Assembly (NCBI RefSeq): GCF_003073045.1
Contig: NC_037593.1
Span: 2,409,525 to 2,473,524, forward strand
Length of the DNA stretch: 64,000 nt
Direction: 5' to 3'
From: Pomacea canaliculata
Taxonomy: Eukaryota > Mollusca > Gastropoda > Architaenioglossa > Ampullariidae
The stretch's first letter is position 1, and every line of letters starts with the position of its first letter. A model generated the notes under the pieces. The model was not told where the DNA came from, ran no database searches, and was given only the letters and a program-made list of their open reading frames with translations. Made by a program: the position numbers and the translations under genes. Shown here one piece after another: positions 1-15,059 of this stretch.

Positions 1-1215
1 CTAGCACCTCAACTGCCAAAGGGTAGAAATGAACCGAGGGCTTGAAGGATAGGACCTATGCCACTGCATATCTGTGTATGAATATTAAACTCTGTTCCTA
101 ACAACAACAATCGGACGACCTGATCGGCAGACTTTCGAGTCAGCTAAGTGCCAGAGCCAGGAAGGCGAATAGTTCATAGGCAATAGGCTTTAGACATCGT
201 GTTTTTTATTTTTATCTTTCCTTTCTTTCACCGTTCCATTTCTTTCGTGTCAGACATTGAATGCGTTCACTGTTGGTCGGACCTTTTTGTATAACAAAGG
301 TAGATGAGTGTCGCGAGCCAGTTTTACATGTAGATGTTTACACACGCATACATTCATAACACACTCTTCACAAAACTTTACAAGGGAACGTAGCTATTGG
401 CACGAGTGCATCTACTCATCTACTCATTCTAGTCAGGCGCGGACACGGGTAGGAGGACCGCCACCCGCACGGCAGCCGAGTAATACACGGGAAATAAACA
501 GTAAGACTTTCAGTCTTAAAACTGGGACAGGGGGAAGGTCTGGTCCCAATCTATTTATGACATTTTCCAGTCTGATGTGGGTGAATGTTTAGTTTTAGTC
601 CAGTAACTAGGTCCATTGCTACAGTTACTGCCCTCATTTGTATTGTTGTAACTGCTTATGTCATGGTATTGCCAATGTTGGTATCTTACACCCGGATATA
701 GGACTTTCATAAAAGACTGTGGTTGAATTATTTCATAGTAATTTTTAAACTAGTGTGTGTGCCTGCCATCGAAGTTTGGACAACTATTTTGTGCTTCGTA
801 TAAATTTGTATTCGGCCATTTGTGTGCGTTTATTTTTTATTTTGTTTCGGAATAATTATTTGATCTACATTGAGCCGAGACTCCAAACTGAAGTTACTTT
901 TAGTTCTGGAAAGAGTGCGCATGTCCACCCGCTAGTCGTCAATACATGGATAAGGGAAGAAAATCTGGGCTTCCAGATTTTTAAATGGAGTTGTACTCCA
1001 ACAACCCCAAAAGACAAATAAATAGTGATATATTTAAATTCTTATTCTTATGTGTATTGTAATAAAATGATTGTTTGGAACTTTGTATATATTGAGTAAA
1101 TAATTAATTTCTACCTTTTGACCTACTTCCCGATCTTTAAACCCTTACTCTCCATTTTTCTCATAAAAAGTTACTTTACCTCCAGTAATACATATCTCAA
1201 TTCTTTGTGTTTTAG
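1..1215. other. No recognisable gene
   Basis: I see no exon of either window family and no credible protein similarity in the short reading frames here. The sequence is A+T-rich. The bases just before 1216 (a T-rich run ending in TTTTAG) look like the 3' end of the intron that precedes the stray peptide exon. Confidence 0.5.
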
Positions 1216-1355
1216 CAAAGTAAACTAAAATCCGTCTACACAAGCTTCACAAGACAGCCTCTAACAGCACCAGGTTTGGTAGTGACACTGGTCTTGATGG
1301 TGGGGCTATCTTAGGTAGACGTCTTGCACCCGATGAACCACACCTCGTCATGTGA
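1216..1355 (+). pseudogene. P0: stray second exon of the secreted-peptide family
   Basis: This is the only plus-strand member of the peptide family. It follows a plausible acceptor (TGTTTTAG) and keeps the family layout: LHK, then ASNSTRFG...GGAILGRR, then the tail LAPDEPHLVM and a stop. The total length of 140 bases differs from the 134-base members by a multiple of three. Two features suggest decay. In the family's phase-1 frame the second full codon is TAA, and the pro-region cleavage pair KR has become KT. No signal-peptide exon is visible upstream in the window; it could lie before base 1, and a different acceptor could avoid the stop. The following 90 bases match the 3' UTR of P1, P2 and P4. 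Most likely a relic or exon fragment. Confidence 0.6.
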
Positions 1356-1557
1356 ACCGCTCAACTGTGGACGACCCACATCACCTGCTCCTGCCTAACC
1401 ACTCACCGCTACGAGGACAAGCTATAACAACTTACTACAAACTGTTCTACTCCTTAGGATTAGTAATTTAATAGAAATATTGCTGGCGCTGTCTGTTTTT
1501 TTCTTCTGTAATTTTCTAACCCCTATGAAACAAACCAAAACGTTTATTCAATAAAGA

Positions 1558-1585
1558 ATTCGTTCGTTCGTTCGTTCGTTCGTTG
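1558..1585. repeat. TTCG tetranucleotide run after an AATAAAG tail
   Basis: About seven TTCG units follow CAATAAAGAA. A short tandem tail directly after an AATAAA-like motif resembles the 3' end of a CR1/L2-type LINE or a SINE. Similar tails occur at 6312, 44980 and 51000. Confidence 0.5.
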
Positions 1586-1792
1586 TCTACTGGCTGTTAT
1601 CTGTCAGTTATCATTACTGGTCTGCGCACAGAGTGTGATCGATCTCGTCATGCTGCTGCACATTATAACTGCCATTATTATTATTACTGGTGTGACTCTC
1701 AGTGTGACACACGATGTGTCTATACACTACACACAGTAAGTAGAAAGATCCAGAAAGAACTAGATGTACCTTGAACGTGTTACAACAGTCTA

Positions 1793-2490
1793 GGCTGACG
1801 TAGCAATGACGTCATGATTTCTAATCTTGTTTCCATAACAACGTCTTCGGACCGACAACTGACGTCGTTCGCTACGAGTTGCTATGTGTGACGTCACTAA
1901 TTATTAAAGTCGTGGTTAATAGCTGAGCTGAATGGTAATAAGGAATATTACGTCATCAGTAAACATCTACGACAAACAAGCATCCATTCATTAAATAAAT
2001 TAAGCAAATAAAGATCGTGGAGTAAATAAATATGTGAAGTACAAAACATTTCAAGTAAACAGAGCAGATCAACATTGAGACTGACGGACATTTCTTGTGG
2101 AGACAGGGAGGTGTGCTGCTTGTCACACAGCAACACGTGTTTGGTATTTGACGTCAGGAAAGTGACTTGTACAACACGTGCAACGTGCGTCAACAGCTGA
2201 CGTCTGTACACCCGGTGTACACACTAGAGACTAGAACCTTCTACTAGAGACTTGTTCATACGTCACTGATGCTACACACTAGAGACTAGAACCTTCTACT
2301 AGAGACTTGTTCATACGTCACTGATGCTACACACTAGAGACTAGAACCTTCTACTAGAGACTTGTTCATACGTCACTGATGCTACACACTAGAGACTAGA
2401 ACCTTCTACTAGAGACTTGTTCATACGTCACTGATGCTACACACTAGAGACTAGAACCTTCTACTAGAGACTTGTTCATACGTCACTGAT
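1793..2490. promoter_or_regulatory. Dense cluster of CRE/ATF-type sites
   Basis: Three perfect TGACGTCA palindromes lie at 1807-1814, 1889-1896 and 2149-2156. Related sites are TGACGTAG near 1794, TGACGTCG at 1860, TTACGTCA at 1948 and CTGACGTCT near 2198. Two CACGTG E-boxes lie near 2133 and 2176. The 55-bp tandem repeat that follows adds one ATACGTCAC per unit, five in all. TGACGTCA is the known binding site of CREB/ATF bZIP factors. The density is far above chance for an 8-mer in 0.7 kb. Which gene it would serve is unclear; it could also be an unrecognised transposon promoter. Confidence 0.5.
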
Positions 2491-2493
2491 GCT
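2219..2493. repeat. 55-bp tandem repeat, five near-perfect copies
   Basis: The unit begins ACACACTAGAGACTAGAACC and ends in ATACGTCACTGATGCT. Starts fall at about 2219, 2274, 2329, 2384 and 2439. Copies are essentially identical, so the expansion is recent or homogenised. Each unit carries a CRE half site. Confidence 0.9.
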
Positions 2494-3700
2494 CGTCCAT
2501 CATCAGCCAGTTTCACAACACATACAATGTACACAAACTGCATCGTCTACCATGGTAGGTGTCACCAAGTGTCTGTAGTGCAGTTTTCTCTGTTTTTATT
2601 TTCTCTCTGTGTGCCATGGGTGTCTGCTGTCTGTAGCCGTCAACTATAACAAGCTTGACAACGAGTCTATAATGTCTTTCTTTATTTATTGTTTTAAAGA
2701 CTATTTAAAAATATTTACGTGGTGTAAAATTTAAAAATTGTAGGATTGGTTTTCTTTGAGTAAAATCAAATAACAGATTGTAACTGTCTGATACAAAGAA
2801 CCTTGCCGGCGAATAAAATGTTGACCGGTAGTTATAAAAAATTATATGTATTAACCTACAATAAAGTAAACTATCTGTGATACTCCATTATAAAGAGCAT
2901 TTTGAAAATTTTTTTAACTGGTGTTAATTAACAAAAATAGCTTTTTTCTTGCAGTAAAATCAATTGAAAGGTTGTAACTCTATAACAAAAAAGAATTCAC
3001 GAATCTGAAATTATTTAGAAAAAAATGAAGAAGAATGTTTTACACAATATATGCAAACAGAAAGTACAAACAAATATATATTTTCTTGAAATATACTTAA
3101 AATATCAATATTACTTACTGTTTTCCTCTTATCTTATTTTTAGTTGTTTTGAGTACAAATCGATGTTGAACTGAGTAACCGGCAACCGACTTTAACATGG
3201 CGCTTGTTACACTGAACCTTTTCCACCTTTAAGCTGTTAGAGGGAAGTAATCTATAATAGAACACTTACTGAAGAATGCACTAGTTTTCTCCCTTATAGA
3301 TTCAGTTATTCACCCAATGACAACCTCAGACTTCAACAATGAGGTGTACGCCGGTGCGCGACATGTAGATAAGCGAAGGCCTCGGGGTCGACTATTTTAT
3401 TCGCACATGGCTTTTCACACTGACTTGTTGTGCGCATGCGCCAACTGCTTCACGTGGTTACCAGGCTGACAAACCTTGACCTCGACCTCGCGAAAGAAAC
3501 GCTAGCTCTCGTGGCCGACACTTTCAGTCAAAACAAACGGAATAAAAATAAGAAATGCCGAGATGTGTGTGCTTCGAGACTGATAGTAAGATGAAATGAG
3601 AAAGTTATGACATGTTCTGAAGACAACGAAGGTGAACAAAGATGTGGAATAGAAGACAAAACCATTTGCTGGCTCCAAAATTATCAACAGCCAAAAGAAT
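2494..3700. other. Non-coding; right part duplicated at 57.0-57.7 kb
   Basis: No gene is seen. From about 2960 onward the sequence matches 56940-57720 in the same orientation, for example the shared stretch around ACCGGCAACCGACTTTAACA. This is the start of the duplicon that carries the P1 and P4 second exons. Confidence 0.6.
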
Positions 3701-4300
3701 GATAATAATATTGGATGTGCATCAAAGGCTTTATTTTCAAAGTATACAAAAATACAGTATGTTTTCAGCTAAAAATACTTTTGTAAATTATATATATATG
3801 TGGGGTGGGGACAACTATATTTACTATACTTATCTTCCAAATCAGTTTCACCCACCCTCCCTCCCTCAGAATATTTTTATTGCATTCATTTTGTCTGTTT
3901 TTACTATATTATTTCCAGTATTATGGTGAGTGTCAATGCCAGTACATGTGTCTCTTGTTATCAGCCTCACAGCAGCCAAACACAAAGTTTGTCTCTCGTC
4001 TGCTGTTACCTGTGGACTGACAGTGCAGCCAGGACTTGAACTACAGGAAGGTTTATCATCAGAAGACAGACAGACTAAACTACAAGCACTAGGTGAGAGT
4101 TGTGTCAGCTCTGGTTATAGTTTGTCTGTACAGGAGACAAAGCTGTAGTAGAAGTCTCTTCAAGTCATCTGCCAGGCCGCATGTTTGTAGGAGCAAAGAA
4201 GGAGTAGACAAGTTTGTAGTAAGTGATGATTGTAGCTTGTCTTTGTAGCGGTGAGTGGTTAGGCAGAAGCAGTGATGTGTGTCGTCCATCGTTTAGCAGC

Positions 4301-4434
4301 TTACATGACAGGGTGTGGCTCATCGGGTGCAAGACGTCTACCAAAGCCACCGCCAAAGCCACCGCCGGAAAGCGTCTTAGTGCGATCAGAGGCTCTCTTG
4401 TGAGGCTTGTGTAGAATTTGTTCTTCTTGTATTG
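4301..4434 (-). CDS. P1: second exon of a secreted, probably amidated peptide precursor (partial)
   Basis: Read on the minus strand after the acceptor CTGTGTTTTAG, the exon encodes AIQEEQILHKPHKR, then ASDRTKTLSGGGFGGGFGRR, then LAPDEPHPVM and TAA. The KR pair would release the middle segment. The terminal G-RR is the standard signal for dibasic cleavage and amidation, giving a 17-residue Gly/Phe-rich peptide ending in Phe-amide. The 3' UTR runs down to an AATAAA on the minus strand at 3730-3735. No signal-peptide exon is present upstream on the minus strand up to about 10 kb. That interval is broken by a LINE remnant and the long-inverted-repeat element, so the gene as seen is incomplete. 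The sequence of the putative mature part differs strongly from its paralogues while both flanks are nearly invariant. Function unknown. Confidence 0.7.
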
Positions 4435-5170
4435 CTAAAACACAGAGAAATGAGATATTGTATTACTGGTCCGTGACATTCCTGCCTCCCGAACTTAAAC
4501 ATTCATACACGGTAACTTTTATATCTCAACTGCTTTAAGTCTTAAGTTTTCTACAAAATCAAATAATGCAATTGTCTCCTTTTCTTACGATTCTTCGTAG
4601 TTTTCATCTTTCTGCCCTTGTCCTCGTAATCAAAGTTCAGCATCTGGTATTTTAATTCTTTGGATGCGGTTCCATTGGCTATAAGTATCGGTCTTCTCTG
4701 GATCTTACTCTGGTCTGTTCGTGACTCCGTGTTTTTCATGGGACTATAGACTGCAAGTGTATGTTTAATTTATGGGAGAATGAGTGAGAACATTAAATGG
4801 GAAAGGGTTAACTGTGACACAAACTGTTTTGTAAACCCGGTTCAGCAGCAGCGGGAGCGATGTAAAATTTAATCAACCGAGTGAGGAGCACGAGACAGAA
4901 GGGTGGGGCGGCCTTTCAAATCATTGCAACCAAACATTCACAGTAATATGAGCAGCGTGTGTACTGACCATCACAACTATAACCTAATTAAATAAGTATA
5001 TGTGCTTTTAATAAATACAACGATTATTTCAGTGTGTATCTCACAATAAATTTTATGTACTGAAATGATTTTGAGACAGGATTATTTGATGCCATGCAAT
5101 GTGTCCAGTCTTTCGTGTGTGTAAGTATTTGTGTAAGTGTTTATGTGTAGAAGGTTGTTCGTCTAAACTT

Positions 5171-5312
5171 TAACGGAAAGTATTTGTTATTTCTTGCTCT
5201 TTCTACCAAAACAGCATTAATTGTGTAATAGTTTAGTCCCTGTTACTCCTGGAAGAGCATAGGGCCGCAACAACACCTCGCCAACGGACATGGTATAGGG
5301 CAGCCCTTCAGA
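5171..5312 (-). mobile_element. Remnant of a LINE 3' region
   Basis: The stretch containing GCATTAATTGTGTAATAGTT and GCATAGGGCCGCAACAACAC matches the 3' part of the LINE fragment at about 59780-60020. It stops abruptly at about 5312, where the long-inverted-repeat element begins (TAAAACGCGCCACACTCGAG). It marks a junction inside what was the P1 upstream region. Confidence 0.6.
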
Positions 5313-6073
5313 TGGCTCCATGTGGTAAAACGCGCCACACTCGAGAAACCACACACACAATCATTCCCTAACTTACACTCAAACATTCCCCAACTCACAA
5401 ACAAAAATTCCTTTTTTCTCATGTACTTGCATGTATATTGTCACGGATCAGTCCGTGCCTCCTGTGTTTGTTTTTTTTTTTAGAGAGTTATGGTCATGGT
5501 CAGTTTGCGACCTGTCCAGCTGATTAATTGTATTGTATTTGTCTCGAAAGAGGTACTTTATTTATCTTCATGATAAGAAATGTAAATAATATGTGAATGT
5601 GGATAATGATTGTACTTGTGGTAATAAGAACAGACTTATGTATGTAAAAGGAAAGCGAAAGCTTGATTTTTCTATGCGAGACACATTGTGTTTAACTTGA
5701 GTCTAAATGAATGTTATTATAATAACTTAGAAAAAAATGTTTGTAACATTTTTTTTATTTAGAGGAGGGAGGTATGTCACGGACCAGTCCGTGCCTCCTG
5801 TGTGTGTGTGTGTGTCTTTTTGGGAGAGTGTGAACGTGCCCGTGTTAAAATGAAATCCTCGTGCAAACCGGGCACAGGTCCCTCCAGCGAGCTCAAGATG
5901 TCACCACGAGCCGCATTCTGACACATCGGGTTTATGGCGAGAGCTAACTCGACCTCTGTTTCAATCTCGTCGACACTCGTTGGTCCACCGGCAAACTACT
6001 GAAAGCGGACTAACTAGTATGCTCGTAGAGCCTCTGCCCACCCAACGGATAGCATCATGGTCCTCTCTATGTA

Positions 6074-6198
6074 CTAATCTTCTGTCGTGGGCTTCTGCCC
6101 GTGATGAACAAATGTTTCTTTTTGTTCAGCAGTGCTTTTAGGCCCTTGGTCACCCAAGGTTTGTTGTTAGGATAAACATACACTGCCTTGATGGACTG
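6074..6198 (-). mobile_element. LINE reverse-transcriptase ORF fragment (L2/CR1-like)
   Basis: The minus strand reads QSIKAVYVYPNNKPWVTKGL followed by KALLNKKKHLFITG and a stop. The PNNKPWVTKxLK...LNxKK signature belongs to the linker before the reverse-transcriptase domain of L2/CR1/Rex-type non-LTR elements. It is nested inside the LTR. Confidence 0.75.
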
Positions 6199-6199
6199 G

Positions 6200-6333
6200 T
6201 GCAATCAACACTATTTTACTCCTCACTTTTACTCCTAACTGTTTGTTAAATGTCTGTATGGGTATGTGAGCAAAGACAAATTTCTGTCCTCCTGGGCAGA
6301 CAATAAAGTCTGTTTTGATTTGATTTGATTTGA
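6200..6333 (+). mobile_element. LINE 3' tail with GATTT repeats
   Basis: CAGACAATAAAGTCTGTTTT followed by GATTTGATTTGATTTG is typical of the 3' end of CR1/L2-type LINEs, which end in short tandem repeats instead of poly(A). It is oriented plus, opposite to the neighbouring reading-frame fragment, so two events or one rearrangement are involved. Confidence 0.55.
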
Positions 6334-7934
6334 AGTAGCGAGTAAAGTTCACCCCAAGCTTAGGCTTAGAGAACAGTGTATGAGCATTCCCAACGAAACC
6401 GCCAAGTCGGATGGTCTTGCTGTACGTGTGGTTACAGGGACCGGGAATGATTGGTTTAAGTTCCTTGCCTAGTCAAGGTAACAGATTAATTGTTGCAGAA
6501 GTTGTGAATTTTGATTGATGGTGTAAAGAAACGTGTTTTTAAACTGTCTATAAATGTGACTTGATTTTCTAGAAGTAATATATTATCACTTGACGTTGTG
6601 AAACTGTATAAAGTAGTGTAAGTTGTAAATGCAGTTAATTAATTAATCACCGAGTTACAGGAACTTATGGAGAGAGAGAACTTATGGAGACCAGGAACTT
6701 ATGGTGACCTGGAACTTATGGAGCGAAGGGCTTGCCTAGTCAAGAACTTCTGAGAGGGCTTCTAAGAAACTTATGGAGAAGAACCTACGTGGAAGAGAGA
6801 GAGAACTTCTGCGAGAACTTAGGGAGAGAATGTTTGCCTAGTCGAGGAACTCCGGAGAGAGCTTCTGAGAAACTCCTGAGAGAACCTAGGAGGGATCCAC
6901 TGGCAGTGAGCGCTGGTGAAAGATCCATTGGGAGTGTGTTGTCCCAAAGAAGCCGCTGAGACGTGGAAGGTTTTACAGTGCAAGTGGTAGCTGTCCGCGA
7001 CCCCAGCGTCGTGGAGTATGTGTTCTCAAGTGTATTAGCCTAGTGTGAGCTGGCTACGGAGATTCCGTGGGAATATGTGTTTTCATGTGTGAGTCAACCT
7101 GTACGCTCGCCGTGGACTGCGAGGGAGCACTGGGATTCTATTGGAATAGGTGTTGTGTGTGTAAGTGAGTCTGTACGTTCGCCGTGGACAGTGAAGGAGC
7201 GTTCGTGCCCCAGAGATCGGACTTTTATGTCGCGGAAGAGACGTGAGTAAACCAGTAACTGTAAGTGTTTAATCTTTATATACAATATCTGAGAAACTAT
7301 GTGCGCTCGAGACTTACTTCCAGAGTGGCGCTTTGTATTGTTATAACACCGCGGGAATTGGACAGGCACGGTGGACTACCACCGTTGAGAGAGGACAGTG
7401 TGCCGAATGTCATGTGTATTGGATAGCTAGTGTATGTTTATGCTTTGTGGTTTTGTTTAATTTGTTTTCGGGTCTACCAGACCTATGACCCGCTTTCCCC
7501 GAGAGAGAGGATAAGTAAGGGCTTTATTTTCTTTTAGTAAAGTACACGAGAAGCCCATTGGCAGATCGCTGTGTTTTGTGTTGTGTGAACGCGCGTGACG
7601 TCAGTGTGTGACGTGATTTGTGACATATATATATATGTACAAACAGACTCTCATCCTCCCTCAATAACAAAAAATGTATACTCAGCAAGGCGTTAGTTCC
7701 TAGTACTTTTAGCAGTTTATTAGGTAATTAAGGTGAGTGCAATGTGTTTGAGTAAACACTCATAACTACGGTGTACGTAAATAATGAATCTGTTTCTGTT
7801 TGTCAGTCGGTTAGTTGAACGGCGAGCCACTCACGTCATCAATTCTGTCTGAAGTCAGTGAATGTCATGACACAGGTATGCAGATAGCAGTAGAGTCAGG
7901 AACTTATTTGACACGTGTCCATCCAGACAGTCTT

Positions 7935-7990
7935 AACAACAACAACAACAACAACAGCAGCAACAGCAACAACAACAACAACAACAACAA
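7935..7990. repeat. AAC trinucleotide microsatellite
   Basis: An AAC/AGC run in the left arm of the long-inverted-repeat element. Its mirror is the GTT run at 9725-9776. Counterparts occur in every copy: 22383-22432, 45858-45994 and 62246-62271. Confidence 0.9.
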
Positions 7991-9724
7991 TCACTTTTAT
8001 GTATGGAAAAGATGTACCTGTGAGACAGTTTTAAAAATAAAGCTCATTAGTCTAATCAGTGGACAATCTTAAGAAGAAAGTCTTCCACCTTTCCTCAAAA
8101 GCTCAACGTGTTCAGACATCCAAACCACCAGGTGTCGCGCTACAGCGAGTTACACTTAATTACACAACTTGCAGGTTTGTACCAGACTCACCGAGTGACT
8201 TAGATGTGAGTGCGAGGGATCGCGACATTTCGCGACAAAATAAAAGCGACTGGGGATCAGACCATGGCTTCTACTCGGAGTGGAGGCTGTAGGATGGAGG
8301 GAGCTTGAAAAACAAGTTATTCTATATGTAACAACCAATCCTTTCTGTGGGTATTGAGAGGGACAGGTAACACGTGGTCGTACCTGCCTACCTGTCTAGT
8401 TCACCATACATAATACACACATAATGGAAGCGGAATGGAAACGTAGTGGGACGAAACGAGTTCTTGAGAAAGGGAGTACACTAGTACTTGGACAAAGTAT
8501 TCAAACCATCACATCTCACAAAATCTTAAGACAAAAAGCAGCAGATGTTGTGGAAAACATAATCAGTAAACAGAACTAGGGGATCGTTCCATAAGAGGAC
8601 TTCTTCCTTGGGCATTACTTCTCATCCTGTACTAATTACCAAACTGAAAGGTAGACAATAATTTCCAAAGTAAGTATTCTGTTTGTATACATGTAGCATA
8701 TAGAACAGATTCCAGGGTTAGTCTGTCTCTATTTTTGTGCACCGCATGCATTATGCAACATCCCTGTTACTCAGGCAATCTCTCAGTTTGTGAGTCGAGT
8801 CAATGCAGAAACAGATATACAATTGAAACTAAGCACACGTGACTAATATACCAAGAAACAGCAGGAAAATATCAGAAGGTAGCGACAAAAATGCATCAAG
8901 GAGGTGAGTTGATCAGGTAGGAGGGTTAAGTCAAGGAAGCCGGTGAAAGACAAGACCACAGGAAGGACAAAGAGGCCGTTGGATGAAGTTTAACTGATAG
9001 TATTTTACAAATGAAGATGCGTTTGTTACATTTTAGTGTGTTTGTCACAGGAAGGAATCCCAAGCAGGCAAATCCAGATGTTGTCCACAACGACAAGTAT
9101 CGGCAGACGCTCGTCAATTGTTGGCAGTCAGTGGATGAATAAGTAAACGAATGAATTCCTCACGTTCATGACCCCGAGTCGCGTGCACCTTCCTGTAGTC
9201 AGGTCTACGTGATCACGTGTCTGTGTTGACAAGTTGTGTGAGGTCGTCACTAGGTCTTGTTTTGTCACACGATATCACCTTGTGTGACCCCCGAGTGTAC
9301 TGACAAGACAGTTCATCGTGTCAAGGCCGCTGTAGTACAGGTTCTCACCAAACAATATGTGTGTATTATGTATGGTAAACTAGACAGGATTGGTTGTTAC
9401 ATATCAAACAACTTGTTTGTCAAGCTCCCTCCACTCTTCAGCCTCCACACTGACGAGACACAATGTCGGTTTTATTTTCTCGAAAAAAGTTGCGACGCCC
9501 TCGCCCTCACCTCTTAAAGTGCACTCGGTGAGTGAGTCTCACACAAGCCTGCGAGTTGTTTCATTATGTGTAACTCACGGTAACTCATACAAACACCTCA
9601 AACATGTTGAACCTTTGCAGAAAGGCGGAAGAAAAGATTCCTAAGACTGTTCAACTGATTAGACTAATGAGCTTTATTTTTAAACTGTCTCACAGGTACA
9701 TCTTGTCCGTACAGACAAGTGCTT

Positions 9725-9776
<52 letters not shown>
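9725..9776. repeat. GTT trinucleotide microsatellite
   Basis: About 17 GTT units in the right arm of long-inverted-repeat copy I, mirror image of the AAC run at 7935. Confidence 0.9.
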
Positions 9777-9779
<3 letters not shown>

Positions 9780-10199
9780 GATGGCATGATCGAACACGTG
9801 TAAAATAAGTTCCTGACTCTGCTGCTATCTACATACCTACATACGAACTGACTTCAGACAGAATTGATGACGTGAGTGGCACACCTTCAACTAACTGACT
9901 GACAAACCGACTGACAAACAGAAACAGATTCATTATTTACGTAGACAGTGGTTGTGAGTGTTTACTCAAACACATTGCACTCACCTCTCGTTAGTCTGAA
10001 TTAATATCAATTGCCAGTAAGCCCTAATTACCTAATAAGTTGGGGTTTTTTGTCGTCACCTGTAACTTTCATACATCTATCTGATGATCTATCTGACCAA
10101 AAATTATATATATATGTGTGCTTAACATTTTATTTAAAGTCTAATTCGTTTACTGAAACCATCATTGTGTTTAGATGTTTTTGTGTCTACGTCTTTGAG

Positions 10200-10765
10200 C
10201 AACAAATCTTAATTAAAAACATACAGTAAATAGTGTCACTGCAGATGTTCACTCATCTCCCAAAGTTTGACTTTTTCATCTGAGTCCTTCTCTCTCTTTC
10301 TCTCAACTTTGTGGTATTCTCGTTTCTGTCTCAAGGGAGGAGGAGTGCACCATGTAACCCCCTAAAAAATAATCTAGGTCTAGGACATGTTTGCTTCTAA
10401 CTGTGTCTGGAAAACTTTTATCTCGCTCTCCTCTCTTCTCTCATTCCTGTTACAGTCGCCTTGCAGTCACTGTTCTTATCTAGTTAACCCTTTCTCTCTG
10501 TAATAACGCCTTTGGTGCTGACACAGTGCTGACTGACCGTTCACAATCATACAGTTAATAAACAGGCAATCGCTCGAGCACACACAGAAATACTGGAAAC
10601 GAATGAAAAATGACGTAGAATTTACAATTTATTTTTTAAAGAAACACGCGACATATGGGATAAATGCTGGCGGACTGCTGTCTGTCTGTCTGTCTGTGAC
10701 TAAAAAAAAAAAAGCTTAATTTGATTCGAAGTCAAACCAGGTGACAGCCATATACTAGACACTAA
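10200..10765. other. Downstream flank shared with SULT-B (inverted)
   Basis: No gene. The segment is the reverse complement of about 32020-32930, including the CTCGAGCGATTGCCTG stretch. At about 10344 it preserves the uninterrupted target site of the LINE insertion found at 32437-32887 in the SULT-B copy. Confidence 0.75.
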
Positions 10766-14167
<3,402 letters not shown>

Positions 14168-14571
14168 GACGTATCTCTACCTGCAGAGAGAAAAGTAGTC
14201 CCGGAGGAAGGCGAACCAGAACGTGCCAACTCACACACGCTAGCATGAATATTTTTCTCAGTATTGCTACACCAGCTTTTCATTCATCGAAGTAATGTCA
14301 CTTTTAAACGGCTTCTCTTCTAAGATTGCTTGAAATTACAGCAACCGCGATCTTTAGTATCTTATTACTCTTATTATCTTCAATAGCATCACCCAAGCCG
14401 GCCGACAGCTAATCTGTCAGTGAACTTTGTAGGTTATCAACCCCAATGTGTAGCTACTGCCACCTTAGAGACACTTGTCATGACAAATCCTTGACAGTCT
14501 GCAGTAGTCGGCAGATCAACAACCTGGAGTCCACACTAACAAACACTCTCACAAACAACACTCTCACTTAC

Positions 14572-14700
14572 CTGCAGCCAGCAACAACAACAACAACAAA
14601 CATGTGTTATAGGGTCGACCTGGTGTACGAGTGCACGGATGTCTCTTTGTGTTGTCACCAACATCAACATTTACTCAGTGTGAGTTCGCTCGTCCCGTCA
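14572..14700 (-). promoter_or_regulatory. Candidate 5' non-coding exon and promoter of SULT-A
   Basis: On the minus strand GCTGGCTGCAG is followed by GTAAGTGAG, a strong donor, which could pair with the acceptor at 14181. The same donor is kept in the SULT-E copy at 53299. The exon start is a guess and no TATA box is clear. Confidence 0.45.
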
Positions 14701-15059
14701 CACGTACGCAGCCTCCACCTACTCGGCCAGTGGAGAGGGTCAGAGGTCGAGAAGCAGCACGCCCCTAGCGGCAAGCTCAGTGACTATCACCTGGCAGCCA
14801 ACATTGGGGTCAAAGGACTTGAGGGCTGCAACATTTTTCTAAATATAGAGAGACATGAGAGTGGTTCATCTTGTCAAGGTCTCAGCCAGTGGAGGAACTT
14901 GACTGCGCATGCCAGTGACGGTCTTCAGGCTAAATACCGGTTTATTTGCTTTATACTATATTTTATTTACTTTACTTTATTTACTTCATACTTCTACTTT
15001 CTTTCTCATTTTACTGACCATTATCAACTATCATCGCACTCACTAGACCCCGGTTTTAA

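Larger units (their letters stand above)
5439..7625 (+). mobile_element. Internally deleted LTR retrotransposon (Gypsy-like), fossil
   Basis: The element begins TGTCACGG, ends TTTGTGACA, and is flanked on both sides by TATAT, a 5-bp target duplication. The empty site is readable in the related repeat at about 45020. Parts: a fragment of the left LTR with little internal sequence, a polypurine stretch (GAGGAGGGAGG) just before 5775, and a right LTR from 5775 to 7625. No gag, pol or env remains, so it is broken. The family assignment rests on LTR ends and target-site length only. Other family members lie at 52017-53169. Confidence 0.75.
5775..7625 (+). repeat. Right LTR of the element, with LINE-derived sequence nested in it
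   Basis: The LTR runs from TGTCACGGACCAG to GTGATTTGTGACA, 1851 bases. Its relative at 52017-53169 is 1153 bases. Much of the difference is explained by LINE-derived sequence at about 6030-6335 and by internal short tandem arrays: AACTTATGGAG-type units at 6660-6760, and a repeated segment around TCGCCGTGGAC at 7030-7200. Confidence 0.7.
5313..10090. mobile_element. Long-inverted-repeat element, copy I (hosts an LTR element)
   Basis: The arms at about 7630-8340 and 9300-10090 are inverted copies of each other. Shared landmarks are the stretch around CGTAAATAATGAATCTGTTT, the AAC/GTT microsatellites (7935-7990 and 9725-9776), and AGCTCATTAGTCTAATCAGT. The outer ends carry the motif around GATAGATGTATGAAAGTTAC. 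Three more copies lie at 20.6-22.5, 45.0-46.3 and 61.4-62.6 kb. No transposase is visible, so it would be a non-autonomous fold-back type DNA element or an inverted satellite-like repeat. The exact termini and target duplication cannot be fixed by eye. Confidence 0.6.

Noticed and set aside
1948-2211. 87-codon minus-strand frame starting MYRRQLLTHVARV
   Set aside because: It lies within the CRE-rich segment, has no homologue in the window and no convincing signal or splice context.
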